Of a DNA stretch of 64,000 bases, positions 46,754 through 55,446 are shown piece by piece; position 1 is the stretch's first letter; each line of letters opens with the position of its first letter. The stretch is taken from positions 124,001-188,000 of the forward strand of contig NZ_AULO01000008.1 of NCBI RefSeq assembly GCF_000422325.1. Reading direction: 5' to 3'. The DNA is from Marinospirillum minutulum DSM 6287. Lineage in GTDB: Bacteria > Pseudomonadota > Gammaproteobacteria > Pseudomonadales > Halomonadaceae. The notes under the pieces are model-generated. The model was given only the letters and a program-made list of their open reading frames with translations. It was not told where the DNA came from and searched no databases. The position numbers were made by a program, and so were the translations under genes.

Positions 46754-48550
46754 ATGGCAATGTATAAGGCTCCCCTTCGTGACATGCAGTTTGTATTAAA
46801 CGAAGTTTTTGAAGCAGAAAAAGTTTGGTCATCTATGCCTGCAACTGAAGGAATAGACCTAGACACAGTCAACGCCATTTTAGAAGGCGGTGCAAAAATT
46901 GCAGAAAACGAACTTTTCCCTATCAACCTAAGCGGTGATGCGGAAGGTGTTAAGTTCGAAAATGGTAAGGTAACCACGCCTACAGGCTTTAAAGAGGCTT
47001 GGAATACATTGGCTGAAGGCGGCTGGTTAGGGCTAGGCGGCAACCCAGAATACGACGGTATGGGTATGCCAAAAATGCTAACCGTGTTATTTGAAGAAAT
47101 GCTTTATGCTTCTAACGCTGGCTTTACGCTTTACCCTTCACTCAATACCGGTGCAACTATTTTGTTAGATGCCCACGCTAGCGACGAAATCAAACAGCAG
47201 TTTTTACCTCCTTTATATGCGGGTCAGTGGATAGGTACCATGTGCTTAACCGAAACCCAAGCCGGTACAGACTTAGGCCTAATTAGCACTAAAGCTGAAC
47301 CCAAAGGCGATGGCACTTACACCATTACTGGTAGCAAGCTTTGGATAACTGGCGGCGACCACGACCTAGCTGAAAACATTATTCACCTAGTGCTAGCCAA
47401 GCTTCCCGATGCACCAGCAGGTTCACGCGGCATTTCACTTTTCCTAGTACCTAAATTTAAAGTTAATTCAGACAACAGCCTAGGCGACTTTAATAACGTT
47501 AACTGCGGCTCTATCGAACACAAAATGGGTATCAAAGGTTCTGCTACTTGCGTTCTAAACTTTGATGGTGCAGAAGGCATCATGATTGGCGAGCCCAACC
47601 GTGGCCTAATGGCAATGTTCACCATGATGAACTACGAGCGCCTATCCATAGGTATTCAAGGTTTAGGCTTAGGTGAAGTGGCTTACCAAAGTGCCATGGA
47701 CTTTGCCAAAGAACGCCTACAGTCGCGTGCTCCCGGCGGTGCAAAAAACCCAGAAAAACCTGCTGACCCTATTCTAGTTCACCCTGATGTTCGTCGTATG
47801 GCGCTTAACGTACGTGCATTCAATGAAGCCAGTCGTGCTTTTGCTTCTTACGTGGGTATGCAGCTAGACCTAAGCAAGTTCCACGAAGACGAAACCATCC
47901 GTAAGCATGGCGATAATATGATGGCGCTTATGACCCCTATAGCTAAGGCATTTATTACTGACCGTGGCTTTGATGCAACGGTTGAAGCCCAGCAAATTTA
48001 TGGTGGTAATGGCTATTGTACTGAATGGGGGGCTGAGCAGTATGTTCGTGACGCACGTATTGCCCAAATTTACGAAGGTACTAACGGTATTCAAGCTTTA
48101 GACTTAATGGGTCGTAAAGTTTTTTCTAACCGTGGTGAGTTTGTAAAAATCTTTACACAAGAAGTGCGCGAGTTTTTAGCAAGCTGTGCAGACCTACCTA
48201 ATATGCAAGCTTGGACAACAACGCTAGAAACTGAACTTAAGCGCTTAGAATCACTAACTGAAACAGTGATTGCTGCTGCGGATAAAAACCCAGCAGAAAT
48301 TGGTGCAGCTTCGGTTGATTACCTAAACCTTTTTGGTCTAGTAACTTACGGTTATATGTGGGCACGTATGGTCAGCGTTGCTGAACGCAAAGTTGCTAGC
48401 GATACCTCTGGCTTCTATGCAACCAAAATTAAGGTGGGTAATCACTTCCTTAAGCGTATTCTACCTCGCACTCTAGCACTAGAGCAGCAAGTACTAGCGG
48501 GTGCTGATGTATTGATGGACTTAGAAGAAGAAGCCTTCTACGTCAACTAA
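46754..48550 (+). CDS. FadE-like acyl-CoA dehydrogenase (598-residue type), copy 2
   Basis: 598 residues, colinear with the preceding paralogue from end to end (YKAPLRDMQFVLNEVFE, MCLTETQAGTDLG, EGTNGIQALDLMGRK). The two have clearly diverged, so this is an old duplication. It has no PsrA-type palindrome in its roughly 165-base leader, so control and chain-length preference may differ. A strong terminator follows. Confidence 0.94.
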   Translation: MAMYKAPLRDMQFVLNEVFEAEKVWSSMPATEGIDLDTVNAILEGGAKIAENELFPINLSGDAEGVKFENGKVTTPTGFKEAWNTLAEGGWLGLGGNPEYDGMGMPKMLTVLFEEMLYASNAGFTLYPSLNTGATILLDAHASDEIKQQFLPPLYAGQWIGTMCLTETQAGTDLGLISTKAEPKGDGTYTITGSKLWITGGDHDLAENIIHLVLAKLPDAPAGSRGISLFLVPKFKVNSDNSLGDFNNVNCGSIEHKMGIKGSATCVLNFDGAEGIMIGEPNRGLMAMFTMMNYERLSIGIQGLGLGEVAYQSAMDFAKERLQSRAPGGAKNPEKPADPILVHPDVRRMALNVRAFNEASRAFASYVGMQLDLSKFHEDETIRKHGDNMMALMTPIAKAFITDRGFDATVEAQQIYGGNGYCTEWGAEQYVRDARIAQIYEGTNGIQALDLMGRKVFSNRGEFVKIFTQEVREFLASCADLPNMQAWTTTLETELKRLESLTETVIAAADKNPAEIGAASVDYLNLFGLVTYGYMWARMVSVAERKVASDTSGFYATKIKVGNHFLKRILPRTLALEQQVLAGADVLMDLEEEAFYVN

Positions 48551-48580
48551 TGAAACCCTAAGCTTTTATAGTAAACACCA

Positions 48581-48605
48581 ACCCCTGCTTTGGCAGGGGT
48601 TTTTT
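48581..48605 (+). terminator. Terminator after acyl-CoA dehydrogenase copy 2
   Basis: The perfect stem ACCCCTGC/GCAGGGGT with loop TTTG is followed by TTTTT. Confidence 0.95.
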
Positions 48606-48749
48606 ATTGTTTGAAGAAAAACAAACTAGGAAGGAATAAAAACAAATGCCCTAAACGCAAAAAACCCAGACTCTAAAAAAGGCTGGGTTTTAAATAATTG
48701 TGTCTTACTTGTGGTTTACCAAGAAAGCTTAAATTTAACCTGCTTTACT

Positions 48750-48834
<85 letters not shown>

Positions 48835-48902
48835 TTAAAACTTCATTCTTTTCAAAAGGTTAGAGACTTTATTTGTCCCCGTCCTTGATTGGAATGAAGC
48901 GT

Positions 48903-48930
48903 ATTCTACAGCAAAGTTTTGTTCCGTCAA
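48903..48930 (-). promoter_or_regulatory. Sigma-70 promoter for tRNA-Leu
   Basis: On the minus strand TTGACG (48925-48930), a 16-base spacer and TAGAAT (48903-48908) lie about 70 bases before the tRNA 5' end. Confidence 0.78.
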
Positions 48931-48971
48931 CTCTTTTTTTAAAAAAAAGATAAAACTTAACTTTGGCTAGC

Positions 48972-50036
48972 TTAAACCACTAACCCACAAGGCTTTACAC
49001 TAGTTGCTGCATTTTTATAAAGACTCGTCGTTTCTGCCAGGGTATCTAATAATGCAGCCTCATGCACTGCTTCGCCTACAGGTACCTTTTGTTGTTTAGC
49101 ATTAATACCCAACTTACGGAACAAAGCTAGGTCTTGCTGCGCTTCAGGATTGCCAGTGGTTAACAACTTATCACCATAAAAAATAGAGTTAGCGCCAGCA
49201 AAAAAAGCCATCGCCTGTTCACTGCTACTTAATTTTTCGCGACCTGCCGATAAACGTACACGTGAGGTAGGCATTAAAATACGTGCCACGGCTATCACGC
49301 GAATAAACTCCAAAGGCTCTAGCTCTTTTAAATCTTCCATAGGTGTACCAGGTACTTTAACCAACATATTTAATGGCACACTTTCAGGGTGGGGTTGTAA
49401 AGAAGCTAATTGCTGTAGCAAACCGATACGATCGCTCACCTGCTCGCCCATACCTAAAATACCGCCTGTACAAATTTTCATGCCCGCTTGGCGCACCTTA
49501 TCTAAAGTTGCCAATCTATCGTCATAGGTGCGAGTAGTAATAATTTCACCGTAAAATTCAGCCGAAGTATCTAGGTTATGGTTGTAATAGTCTAAACCTG
49601 CGCCAGCTAAAGCTTCCGCCTGGTCTGCTTTTAACATGCCTAAAGTCATGCAGGTTTCTAAACCCAAAGCCTTTACTTCACGCACCATATTTAACACGGC
49701 GGGCATATCTCGCTCGGTTGGTGACCGCCAAGCAGCACCCATACAAAAGCGGCTAGCACCGGCCTTTTTTGCTTCTTTGGCTTGTTCTAACACCTTGTTG
49801 ATCTCTAGCAGCTTTTCTTTCGACAAACCCGTGTTGTAATGAGCTGACTGAGGACAATACTTACAATCTTCTGGGCAGCTGCCCGTTTTAATGGAAAGTA
49901 AGGTTGAAACCTGCACATCGTTAGCATCAAAATTTTGCCTATGCACACTATGGGCACGAAACAGTAGGTCATTAAAGGGTAGTTCAAAAAGTGCAGCAAT
50001 TTCATCGCTACTCCAGTCAAAGCGTTGCTCAGTCAT
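48972..50036 (-). CDS. bioB: Biotin synthase
   Basis: 354 residues from the ATG at 50036 ([13 protein letters not shown]); the frame opens 26 codons earlier but that extension is not family-like. The radical SAM motif C-x3-C-x2-C is [14 protein letters not shown] at about residue 55, with YYNHNLDTS and the [2Fe-2S] ligand region following. It inserts sulfur into dethiobiotin. The other bio genes are not in the window, so bioB stands apart. It is divergent from comF. Confidence 0.97.
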   Translation of the reverse strand: MTEQRFDWSSDEIAALFELPFNDLLFRAHSVHRQNFDANDVQVSTLLSIKTGSCPEDCKYCPQSAHYNTGLSKEKLLEINKVLEQAKEAKKAGASRFCMGAAWRSPTERDMPAVLNMVREVKALGLETCMTLGMLKADQAEALAGAGLDYYNHNLDTSAEFYGEIITTRTYDDRLATLDKVRQAGMKICTGGILGMGEQVSDRIGLLQQLASLQPHPESVPLNMLVKVPGTPMEDLKELEPLEFIRVIAVARILMPTSRVRLSAGREKLSSSEQAMAFFAGANSIFYGDKLLTTGNPEAQQDLALFRKLGINAKQQKVPVGEAVHEAALLDTLAETTSLYKNAATSVKPCGLVV

Positions 50037-50047
50037 AATACCAATCC

Positions 50048-50077
50048 TGTAAACCATCAATATAAAACAAGTTAACG
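50048..50077. promoter_or_regulatory. Candidate BirA operator between bioB and comF
   Basis: TGTAAACC (50048-50055), 14 bases, then AGTTAACG (50070-50077). The first half matches the BirA half-site TTGTAAACC well; the second matches GGTTTACA at 5 of 8. It sits 11 bases upstream of the bioB start. Confidence 0.45.
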
Positions 50078-50098
50078 CAATAATGCAGGAGCAGCCTA

Positions 50099-50857
50099 AT
50101 GAGGTCAACCACAATAATTACCAAGGTTAACGACTGGCAAAAAAAACTTTTTTATTGGCATAGGTCTAGTCGCTGGTTATTACCAGGCACCTGTTTGATC
50201 TGTATGCATCCCTTAGTGGGTGAACGTGACCTGTGTAAGCTTTGCCTTAAACAATTGCCTCATAACACCAACGCTTGTAAGTTTTGTGCCGAACCCTTAA
50301 CAACAAAACGGCAACCGCCCATTTGTAATTACTGTTACCAAGCACCCGTAGCTTTTGATCAAGCCTTTGCCCCTTGGCTTTATCTGCCACCCTACAGTCA
50401 GCTTATTTGGGAATTTAAATACACAAAAAACCTTGCCGCAGGCTACCTTCTCTTAGACCTGCTTTTTGATAGTCTAGCCAAGAAGAATAAAACCTACGAT
50501 TACCTGCTAGTTATTCCAGGTCAAAAAGATCGTATTAAACAACGGGGTTATCATGCACCTACTTGGTTAGCCAAGCGTTTAGCCTTGCTTAGTGATCTAA
50601 CATTTTTTAAGCAGGGTTTAAAAAGAGTTAAAGACATTCCTAGCCAGCAAGACTTAGGCCGCAAGGCGCGTTGGTTGAACCCTAGGGGTGCATTTAAGGC
50701 GGCTTCAGAAATAGCAGGGAAAAGGGTGTTATTACTGGATGACGTAATAACAACTGGAGCCACTAGTCACTGGGCAGCGGAAGAATTAAAAAAACAAGGT
50801 GCTCTTAGTGTTGATCTGCTAGCAACAGCCAAAACACCATCTAAATTTAAACACTAG
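50099..50857 (+). CDS. comF: ComF family phosphoribosyltransferase-like protein
   Basis: 252 residues. An N-terminal double zinc finger (CLIC, CKLC, CKFC, CNYC between about 35 and 80) is followed by a type I phosphoribosyltransferase fold with the PRPP loop [13 protein letters not shown] at about residue 212. ComF/GntX proteins act in DNA uptake and use. It is divergent from bioB, the common arrangement in gammaproteobacteria. Confidence 0.93.
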   Translation: MRSTTIITKVNDWQKKLFYWHRSSRWLLPGTCLICMHPLVGERDLCKLCLKQLPHNTNACKFCAEPLTTKRQPPICNYCYQAPVAFDQAFAPWLYLPPYSQLIWEFKYTKNLAAGYLLLDLLFDSLAKKNKTYDYLLVIPGQKDRIKQRGYHAPTWLAKRLALLSDLTFFKQGLKRVKDIPSQQDLGRKARWLNPRGAFKAASEIAGKRVLLLDDVITTGATSHWAAEELKKQGALSVDLLATAKTPSKFKH

Positions 50858-51096
50858 GCCATAATCTTCAGTGCCAAATAAGGCGCAACAGTAAACACTA
50901 GCGTCATAATTTTGTAGTTACTCAAGAAGTCAAAATACTTAGTTGTGAGTTCTTTGTCGTCTAAATCAAACATCTTGCTATGAATGCTACTAATAGCGCT
51001 CTTCATAAATAACAGAATCAAGGCTGCTACAAGAAGGTAGCCAAGATTGATGACCGCTACCCAACCAAAAAACGTTGTTAACTGTGCAATACTCAT
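50854..51096 (-). CDS. Small membrane protein, DUF6868-like
   Basis: 80 residues with two hydrophobic helices at about residues 14-32 and 62-78 and a charged middle (HSKMFDLDDKELTTKYFDFL). It resembles what I recall as DUF6868. Its ATG shares a base with the stop of the upstream 70-residue ORF (TAATG overlap), so the two are coupled. It overlaps the convergent comF end by 4 bases. Confidence 0.7.
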   Translation of the reverse strand: MSIAQLTTFFGWVAVINLGYLLVAALILLFMKSAISSIHSKMFDLDDKELTTKYFDFLSNYKIMTLVFTVAPYLALKIMA

Positions 51097-51308
51097 TAGA
51101 CTTTACCTTTTATTCTTTCAAGGACAGCAATACTTTCCTTAAATATTTTATCTATATACTCTTTTTCATCTACATCAGCAGAGACAGCCGCTTGGTCTGA
51201 CTTAATGCCAGAAAGCATTTCTTCAATAAGCTCCGGCTTATCTTTAGCTACTCTCTGAATTAAACCGCTCAGCAAGTAAAGTGCAGCATCAGCTTTTGGG
51301 TTATTCAT
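51096..51308 (-). CDS. Small acidic protein of unknown function
   Basis: 70 residues from the ATG at 51308, with AGGGG 6 bases upstream; the frame opens at 51329. Mostly amphipathic helices (DAALYLLSGLIQRVAKDKPELIE, in part), no cysteine and no signal. It sits 47 bases after the radical SAM gene and is coupled to the following membrane-protein gene. No family recognised. Confidence 0.65.
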   Translation of the reverse strand: MNNPKADAALYLLSGLIQRVAKDKPELIEEMLSGIKSDQAAVSADVDEKEYIDKIFKESIAVLERIKGKV

Positions 51309-51355
51309 AACTATCCCCTTAAAAGTCATTCAATATTAAAACTAAAGTAAAAAGG

Positions 51356-53284
51356 TTAGGCGCTAACAATAACACCAGTAAGGGCTTTACTGATCAGGTT
51401 TTTTTTCATCTGTGTGCGGCTTACTGGTGTTGGAAACCAAAAATCAAGCGGGTGTTCAAAGCCAATGCCGTGCATATAGTTATAAAGAGCTTTACGCAGT
51501 CCCTCGCCTAACATTTCATGATCAACTTTAATGGGGTCGATAAAACCAACATCATTTTCAGCAAATTGAGTTTCTGGTCGTTCTATTAACGTGATGCCGT
51601 AGTCTTCAGGGTTTAAACCAATGGGGCTGTGAATGGTTGCTGCAAACCTGTGCCAGTAGGCTGACTGAAAGCAACCCTCTTGCATCATTTGGCGTACCAT
51701 TTCTAAGGCATCTAGCGTTTCTTGTTCTGTCTGGGTCGGAAAGCCGTACATTAAATAGGCATGAACTAAAATGCCTGAATCACTGAATGCCTTAGTAACT
51801 CGCGCTACCTGCTCTACGCTTACGCCTTTTTTCATTAATTTTAACAAACGGTCGGAAGCAACCTCCAATCCACCACTAACAGCAATACAGCCAGAATCTG
51901 CTAACAGCTGGCAGCGTTCAACGGTGAAGGTTTTTTCAAAGCGGATATTGCCCCACCAACTAATCACCACACCCCGCTCAATTAAACGTCGCGCAAGTGC
52001 AAACAGGGCTTTAGGTGGGGCGGCTTCATCTACAAAGTGAAATCCAGTTTGGCCGGTTTCTTCAATTAGCTCTTCTATTCGATCAACCAGAATATCAGCA
52101 CCAGCTTCATCGTAACGGTCAATGTAATCCAATGAAATGTCACAAAAGCTGCATTTTCGCCAATAACAACCGTGGGCGATGGTAAGCTTATTCCAGCGAC
52201 CGTCACTCCAAATTCGGTGCATGGGATTAAGCATTTCACACAAAGAAAGGTAGTCATCCAGCGGTAAACCATCGTAAATCGGCGCACCCACCTCAGTTTG
52301 TGGAATATCGTGCAGGGTGGCATTTTCATTTAAATGCACGTAGGGCTTGCCCGTTTCATCTTCTGCCAGAAAATAAGTTCGCACCAAATCATCTAACTCA
52401 CGCTCACCTTTCAGGTATTCCAACAGGGTTAGTAAGGGGCGCTCGCCGTCATCTAGGCAAATAAAATCAACAAATTCAAACACACGAATATCTTTTAAGG
52501 CTCTAAGTTCGGTATTAACAAAACCACCGCCCATCACAACAGGCAGGTTAGGGTTAATATTTTTACAGGCTTGGGCAATTCTCAACGCACCTAACATATT
52601 GCCGGGAAAAGGCACGGTTAAGCCAACAACACTGGGTTGGGTTTCTTCTAAATAGATCTCAACCAACTGTTCTAAAATGCCAGAGGTAAAGCTTGGCTCT
52701 GCCATTAGCGTAGCGTACAAATCATCAAAATAAGGATTAGCGGCGGCTAGGCGTTCACCGTAGCGACTCACTTCAAAATAAGGGTCAACGCCTTGTGTAA
52801 TAACGGCAGATAGGTCGTTAATAAAGAGGGTTGCTAGGAATTTGGCTTTGTCTTGTACGCCAAGATCACCAAAGGCCGCTTTTAATACATCGCCAGAGAC
52901 GGCTTCCATCTGAGCAATCACATCATAGGCCGGGCCTTCTGGTAAAAAACGCCGCGATACAATACGCAGTGCAAGGCTAGGGTCTTTACCCTGTAAAAAC
53001 CGAATAACCGGCTCAACGCAAAGCCGATAACGATCAAATTCTGTTAGAAAGGTGTAGATAACGTCAGGCAACTCATCATCTTCAAACGACTCGAAGTTCT
53101 CTTCGACGTGTTGCCGCATAATATCTAAGCCTTGAGTGGTCATCATCTCAAGAAATAGTTCTATAGCAGGGTCACGCTGAACAGCAGAATACCCTCGAGC
53201 ACGAAGAAACCCAGTTAAATAAGCCGTAGCAGGGTAAGGCGTATTTAACTGGGTCATGGGAGGGGTCATCAACAAAACGGTCAT
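51356..53284 (-). CDS. B12-binding-type radical SAM protein
   Basis: 642 residues. The N-terminal third to middle resembles a cobalamin-binding Rossmann domain (VVGLTVPFPGNMLGALRIAQACK, NPNLPVVMGGGFVN in pieces at about 215-260). The radical SAM domain has GCYWRKCSFCD at about residue 370, a C-x4-C-x2-C spacing in place of the usual C-x3-C-x2-C, then a TIM-barrel part with GLEVASDRLLKLMKKG. The substrate is unknown. Two small coupled ORFs follow it. Confidence 0.85.
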   Translation of the reverse strand: MTVLLMTPPMTQLNTPYPATAYLTGFLRARGYSAVQRDPAIELFLEMMTTQGLDIMRQHVEENFESFEDDELPDVIYTFLTEFDRYRLCVEPVIRFLQGKDPSLALRIVSRRFLPEGPAYDVIAQMEAVSGDVLKAAFGDLGVQDKAKFLATLFINDLSAVITQGVDPYFEVSRYGERLAAANPYFDDLYATLMAEPSFTSGILEQLVEIYLEETQPSVVGLTVPFPGNMLGALRIAQACKNINPNLPVVMGGGFVNTELRALKDIRVFEFVDFICLDDGERPLLTLLEYLKGERELDDLVRTYFLAEDETGKPYVHLNENATLHDIPQTEVGAPIYDGLPLDDYLSLCEMLNPMHRIWSDGRWNKLTIAHGCYWRKCSFCDISLDYIDRYDEAGADILVDRIEELIEETGQTGFHFVDEAAPPKALFALARRLIERGVVISWWGNIRFEKTFTVERCQLLADSGCIAVSGGLEVASDRLLKLMKKGVSVEQVARVTKAFSDSGILVHAYLMYGFPTQTEQETLDALEMVRQMMQEGCFQSAYWHRFAATIHSPIGLNPEDYGITLIERPETQFAENDVGFIDPIKVDHEMLGEGLRKALYNYMHGIGFEHPLDFWFPTPVSRTQMKKNLISKALTGVIVSA

Positions 53285-53383
53285 GGTATGCCTAGCGGTT
53301 AGAGTAAGCCAAAAGCTTAGTGAAACAAGGCGTACATTCTATCCTCTTTTTGCAGCACAAGGCATCACATGGGGAGTTCCCTC

Positions 53384-54535
53384 TTAGTTGCTAAATAAAC
53401 TTCTAGCAATAATCACTTTCTGAATTTCGCTGGTGCCTTCATAAATGCTGGTTACACGAATATCCCTTGCATAACGCTCTAGTGGAAAATCTTGCATATA
53501 ACCGTTAGCACCTAAAAGCTGTAAAGCATCATAACAGGCTTTATTGCCTTTTTCGGTCGCCATTAACTTAGCCATAGATGCTTGTACGGCAAAAGGTTTG
53601 CCCGCATCTTTAAGTGAGGCTGCTTGCATAATAAGTAAACGAGCCGCTTCCATTTCGGTGTAGTTGTCTACTAGCATCCACTGCAAACCTTGAAATTCGG
53701 CCAGTGGCTTACCAAACTGCTTGCGCTCTTGTACATAGTTACAAGCATAGTCTAAGGCTGCGCTAGCAACGCCTAGAGCAAGTGAAGCAATACCAATACG
53801 CCCACCGCACAATTCAGTCACCGCAATTTTAAAGCCTTGGTTTTCTTCGCCTATAATGGCATCTAGGGGAATACGGCAATCCTCGAAAATCACCTCATGT
53901 GTACCCGAGCCTTTTTGACCCATTTTATTTTCTGGTTTAGCAACCTTTACCCCTGGGTTGTCGCCATCTACCAAGAAGCAAGAAATACCCTTACCCTTGG
54001 GTGCGTCTGGGTTGGTTACAGCCCAAACCACATACACGCCAGCTAAAGCAGCGGTAGAAATCCATACTTTACTGCCATTTAATACCCAAGCATCGGCTTC
54101 TTTTACGGCACGGGTTTTCATGGCCGCTGGGTCAGAACCGGCTTCCGTTTCTGTTAAGCAAAAGCTACCGGCCGCAAACTCACCCGAACACAGCTTAGGT
54201 AAATAATGACTTTTTTGTGCTTCACTACCTATGGCTTGAATAAGTTCTGCCACCATATTGCTAACTGAAACAGCCACAGCGGTTGAAGCACAAGCACGCG
54301 CTAGTTCAGTAATGGCTAAAGAAAAAGCCACCGTACCCGCTTCTGTTCCACCGTACTCACCCGCAATATTAACGCCCATAAAGCCTTGCTCTGCTAGCTG
54401 CTTTAAGTGACTTTTTAATATTTCAGGGTTAGAGGTTGCATCCAACTCCGCAGCTTTAGGTGCAAGCACACCTTCTGCAAACTGCTTGGCTGCATCTTGA
54501 ATCATTGCCTGTTCTTCAGTCAGCTCAAAATTCAT
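53384..54535 (-). CDS. Short/branched-chain acyl-CoA dehydrogenase
   Basis: 383 residues, the normal short-chain size. It has FCLTETEAGSDPAAM at about 125-139, WISTAALAGVYVVWA for substrate/FAD contacts, and YEGTSEIQKVIIARSLF at the C-terminus, where the glutamate is the likely catalytic base of the SCAD/2-methyl-branched group. It follows the HSD10-like gene 50 bases upstream and is last in the acyl-CoA cluster. Confidence 0.93.
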   Translation of the reverse strand: MNFELTEEQAMIQDAAKQFAEGVLAPKAAELDATSNPEILKSHLKQLAEQGFMGVNIAGEYGGTEAGTVAFSLAITELARACASTAVAVSVSNMVAELIQAIGSEAQKSHYLPKLCSGEFAAGSFCLTETEAGSDPAAMKTRAVKEADAWVLNGSKVWISTAALAGVYVVWAVTNPDAPKGKGISCFLVDGDNPGVKVAKPENKMGQKGSGTHEVIFEDCRIPLDAIIGEENQGFKIAVTELCGGRIGIASLALGVASAALDYACNYVQERKQFGKPLAEFQGLQWMLVDNYTEMEAARLLIMQAASLKDAGKPFAVQASMAKLMATEKGNKACYDALQLLGANGYMQDFPLERYARDIRVTSIYEGTSEIQKVIIARSLFSN

Positions 54536-54585
54536 ATTATTTACCTTTAATCATTTATCTTTAAGCTTAGTCACGTTCAAATGGG

Positions 54586-55353
54586 TTAAACCATACGAAT
54601 GGCGCCATCCATACGAATAACTTCCGCATTTAAATAGGTGTTTTCAATAATATGCGCCACCAAAGAAGCAAATTCTTCTGGCTTACCTAAACGCTTAGGA
54701 AAAGGTACACCCGCTTCTAACTGCTGACGTGCTTCATCAGGAATGCCGTCCATCATGGGCGTACCACAAACTCCGGGTGCAATGGTCATTACACGAATAC
54801 CATGACGTGCTAACTCACGTGCCAAAGGCAAAGCCAAACTAACCACACCACCTTTAGAAGAGGCATAACTGGCCTGTCCCACTTGTCCATCAAAAGCAGC
54901 AATGGAAGCCGTATTAATAATTACCCCACGCTCACCGTCTTCTTGGGCGGGTAATTTAGCCATAGCTGAAGCTGCCAAACGTGCCACGTTAAAGCTACCC
55001 ACTAGGTTAATATTGACACCCTTAGCAAAGGCATCTAAATCGGCAGGGTTTAAATCACGGTCTAGTAGTTTTTGTACAACAACAATACCGGCGCAGTTAA
55101 CTACACCCGAAAGGCCGCCAAACTTACTAATAGCTAAATCTACCGCAGCTTGCACTTCTTGGGCAGAGGTTACATCGCAACGGCTAAAAGCGGCTTTGTC
55201 TGCGCCTAGTTTAGCAACCATAGCAGCGCCAGCATCGGCATTTAAGTCAGCCAAAACAACCTGAGCACCACGTTCAACTAAATATTCAGCCGTGGAAGCA
55301 CCCAAACCTGATGCTCCGCCAGTAATTAAAAAAGTTTGCTGTTTAATTTTCAT
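54586..55353 (-). CDS. HSD10-like 3-hydroxyacyl-CoA dehydrogenase (SDR)
   Basis: 255 residues, classical SDR with TGGASGLG (NAD loop, residues 11-18), NCAG at about 86, the catalytic serine in NTASIAAFDGQ and YxxxK as SYASSKG at about 168. The pattern resembles type II 3-hydroxyacyl-CoA/3-hydroxy-2-methylbutyryl-CoA dehydrogenase, used for isoleucine and short-chain acyl degradation. A terminator lies upstream. Confidence 0.88.
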   Translation of the reverse strand: MKIKQQTFLITGGASGLGASTAEYLVERGAQVVLADLNADAGAAMVAKLGADKAAFSRCDVTSAQEVQAAVDLAISKFGGLSGVVNCAGIVVVQKLLDRDLNPADLDAFAKGVNINLVGSFNVARLAASAMAKLPAQEDGERGVIINTASIAAFDGQVGQASYASSKGGVVSLALPLARELARHGIRVMTIAPGVCGTPMMDGIPDEARQQLEAGVPFPKRLGKPEEFASLVAHIIENTYLNAEVIRMDGAIRMV

Positions 55354-55392
55354 TCTAGGCTTTCTCTCTGTTTTTTTACTTAGCTAATAATT

Positions 55393-55431
55393 AAAAAATC
55401 ACCCACCTAAGCTTCATTTAAGTGGGTGATT
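55393..55431 (-). terminator. Terminator between the acyl-CoA synthetase and HSD10-like genes
   Basis: On the minus strand ATCACCCACTTAA pairs with TTAGGTGGGTGAT with one mismatch and is followed by TTTTTTAATT. It should partly or fully separate the two downstream genes from the synthetase. Confidence 0.85.
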
Positions 55432-55446
55432 GACTTCTAAAACAGC

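Noticed and set aside
54902-55264. 120-codon open frame antisense to the HSD10-like gene
   Set aside because: Mirrors codon periodicity of the real gene; composition is not protein-like.
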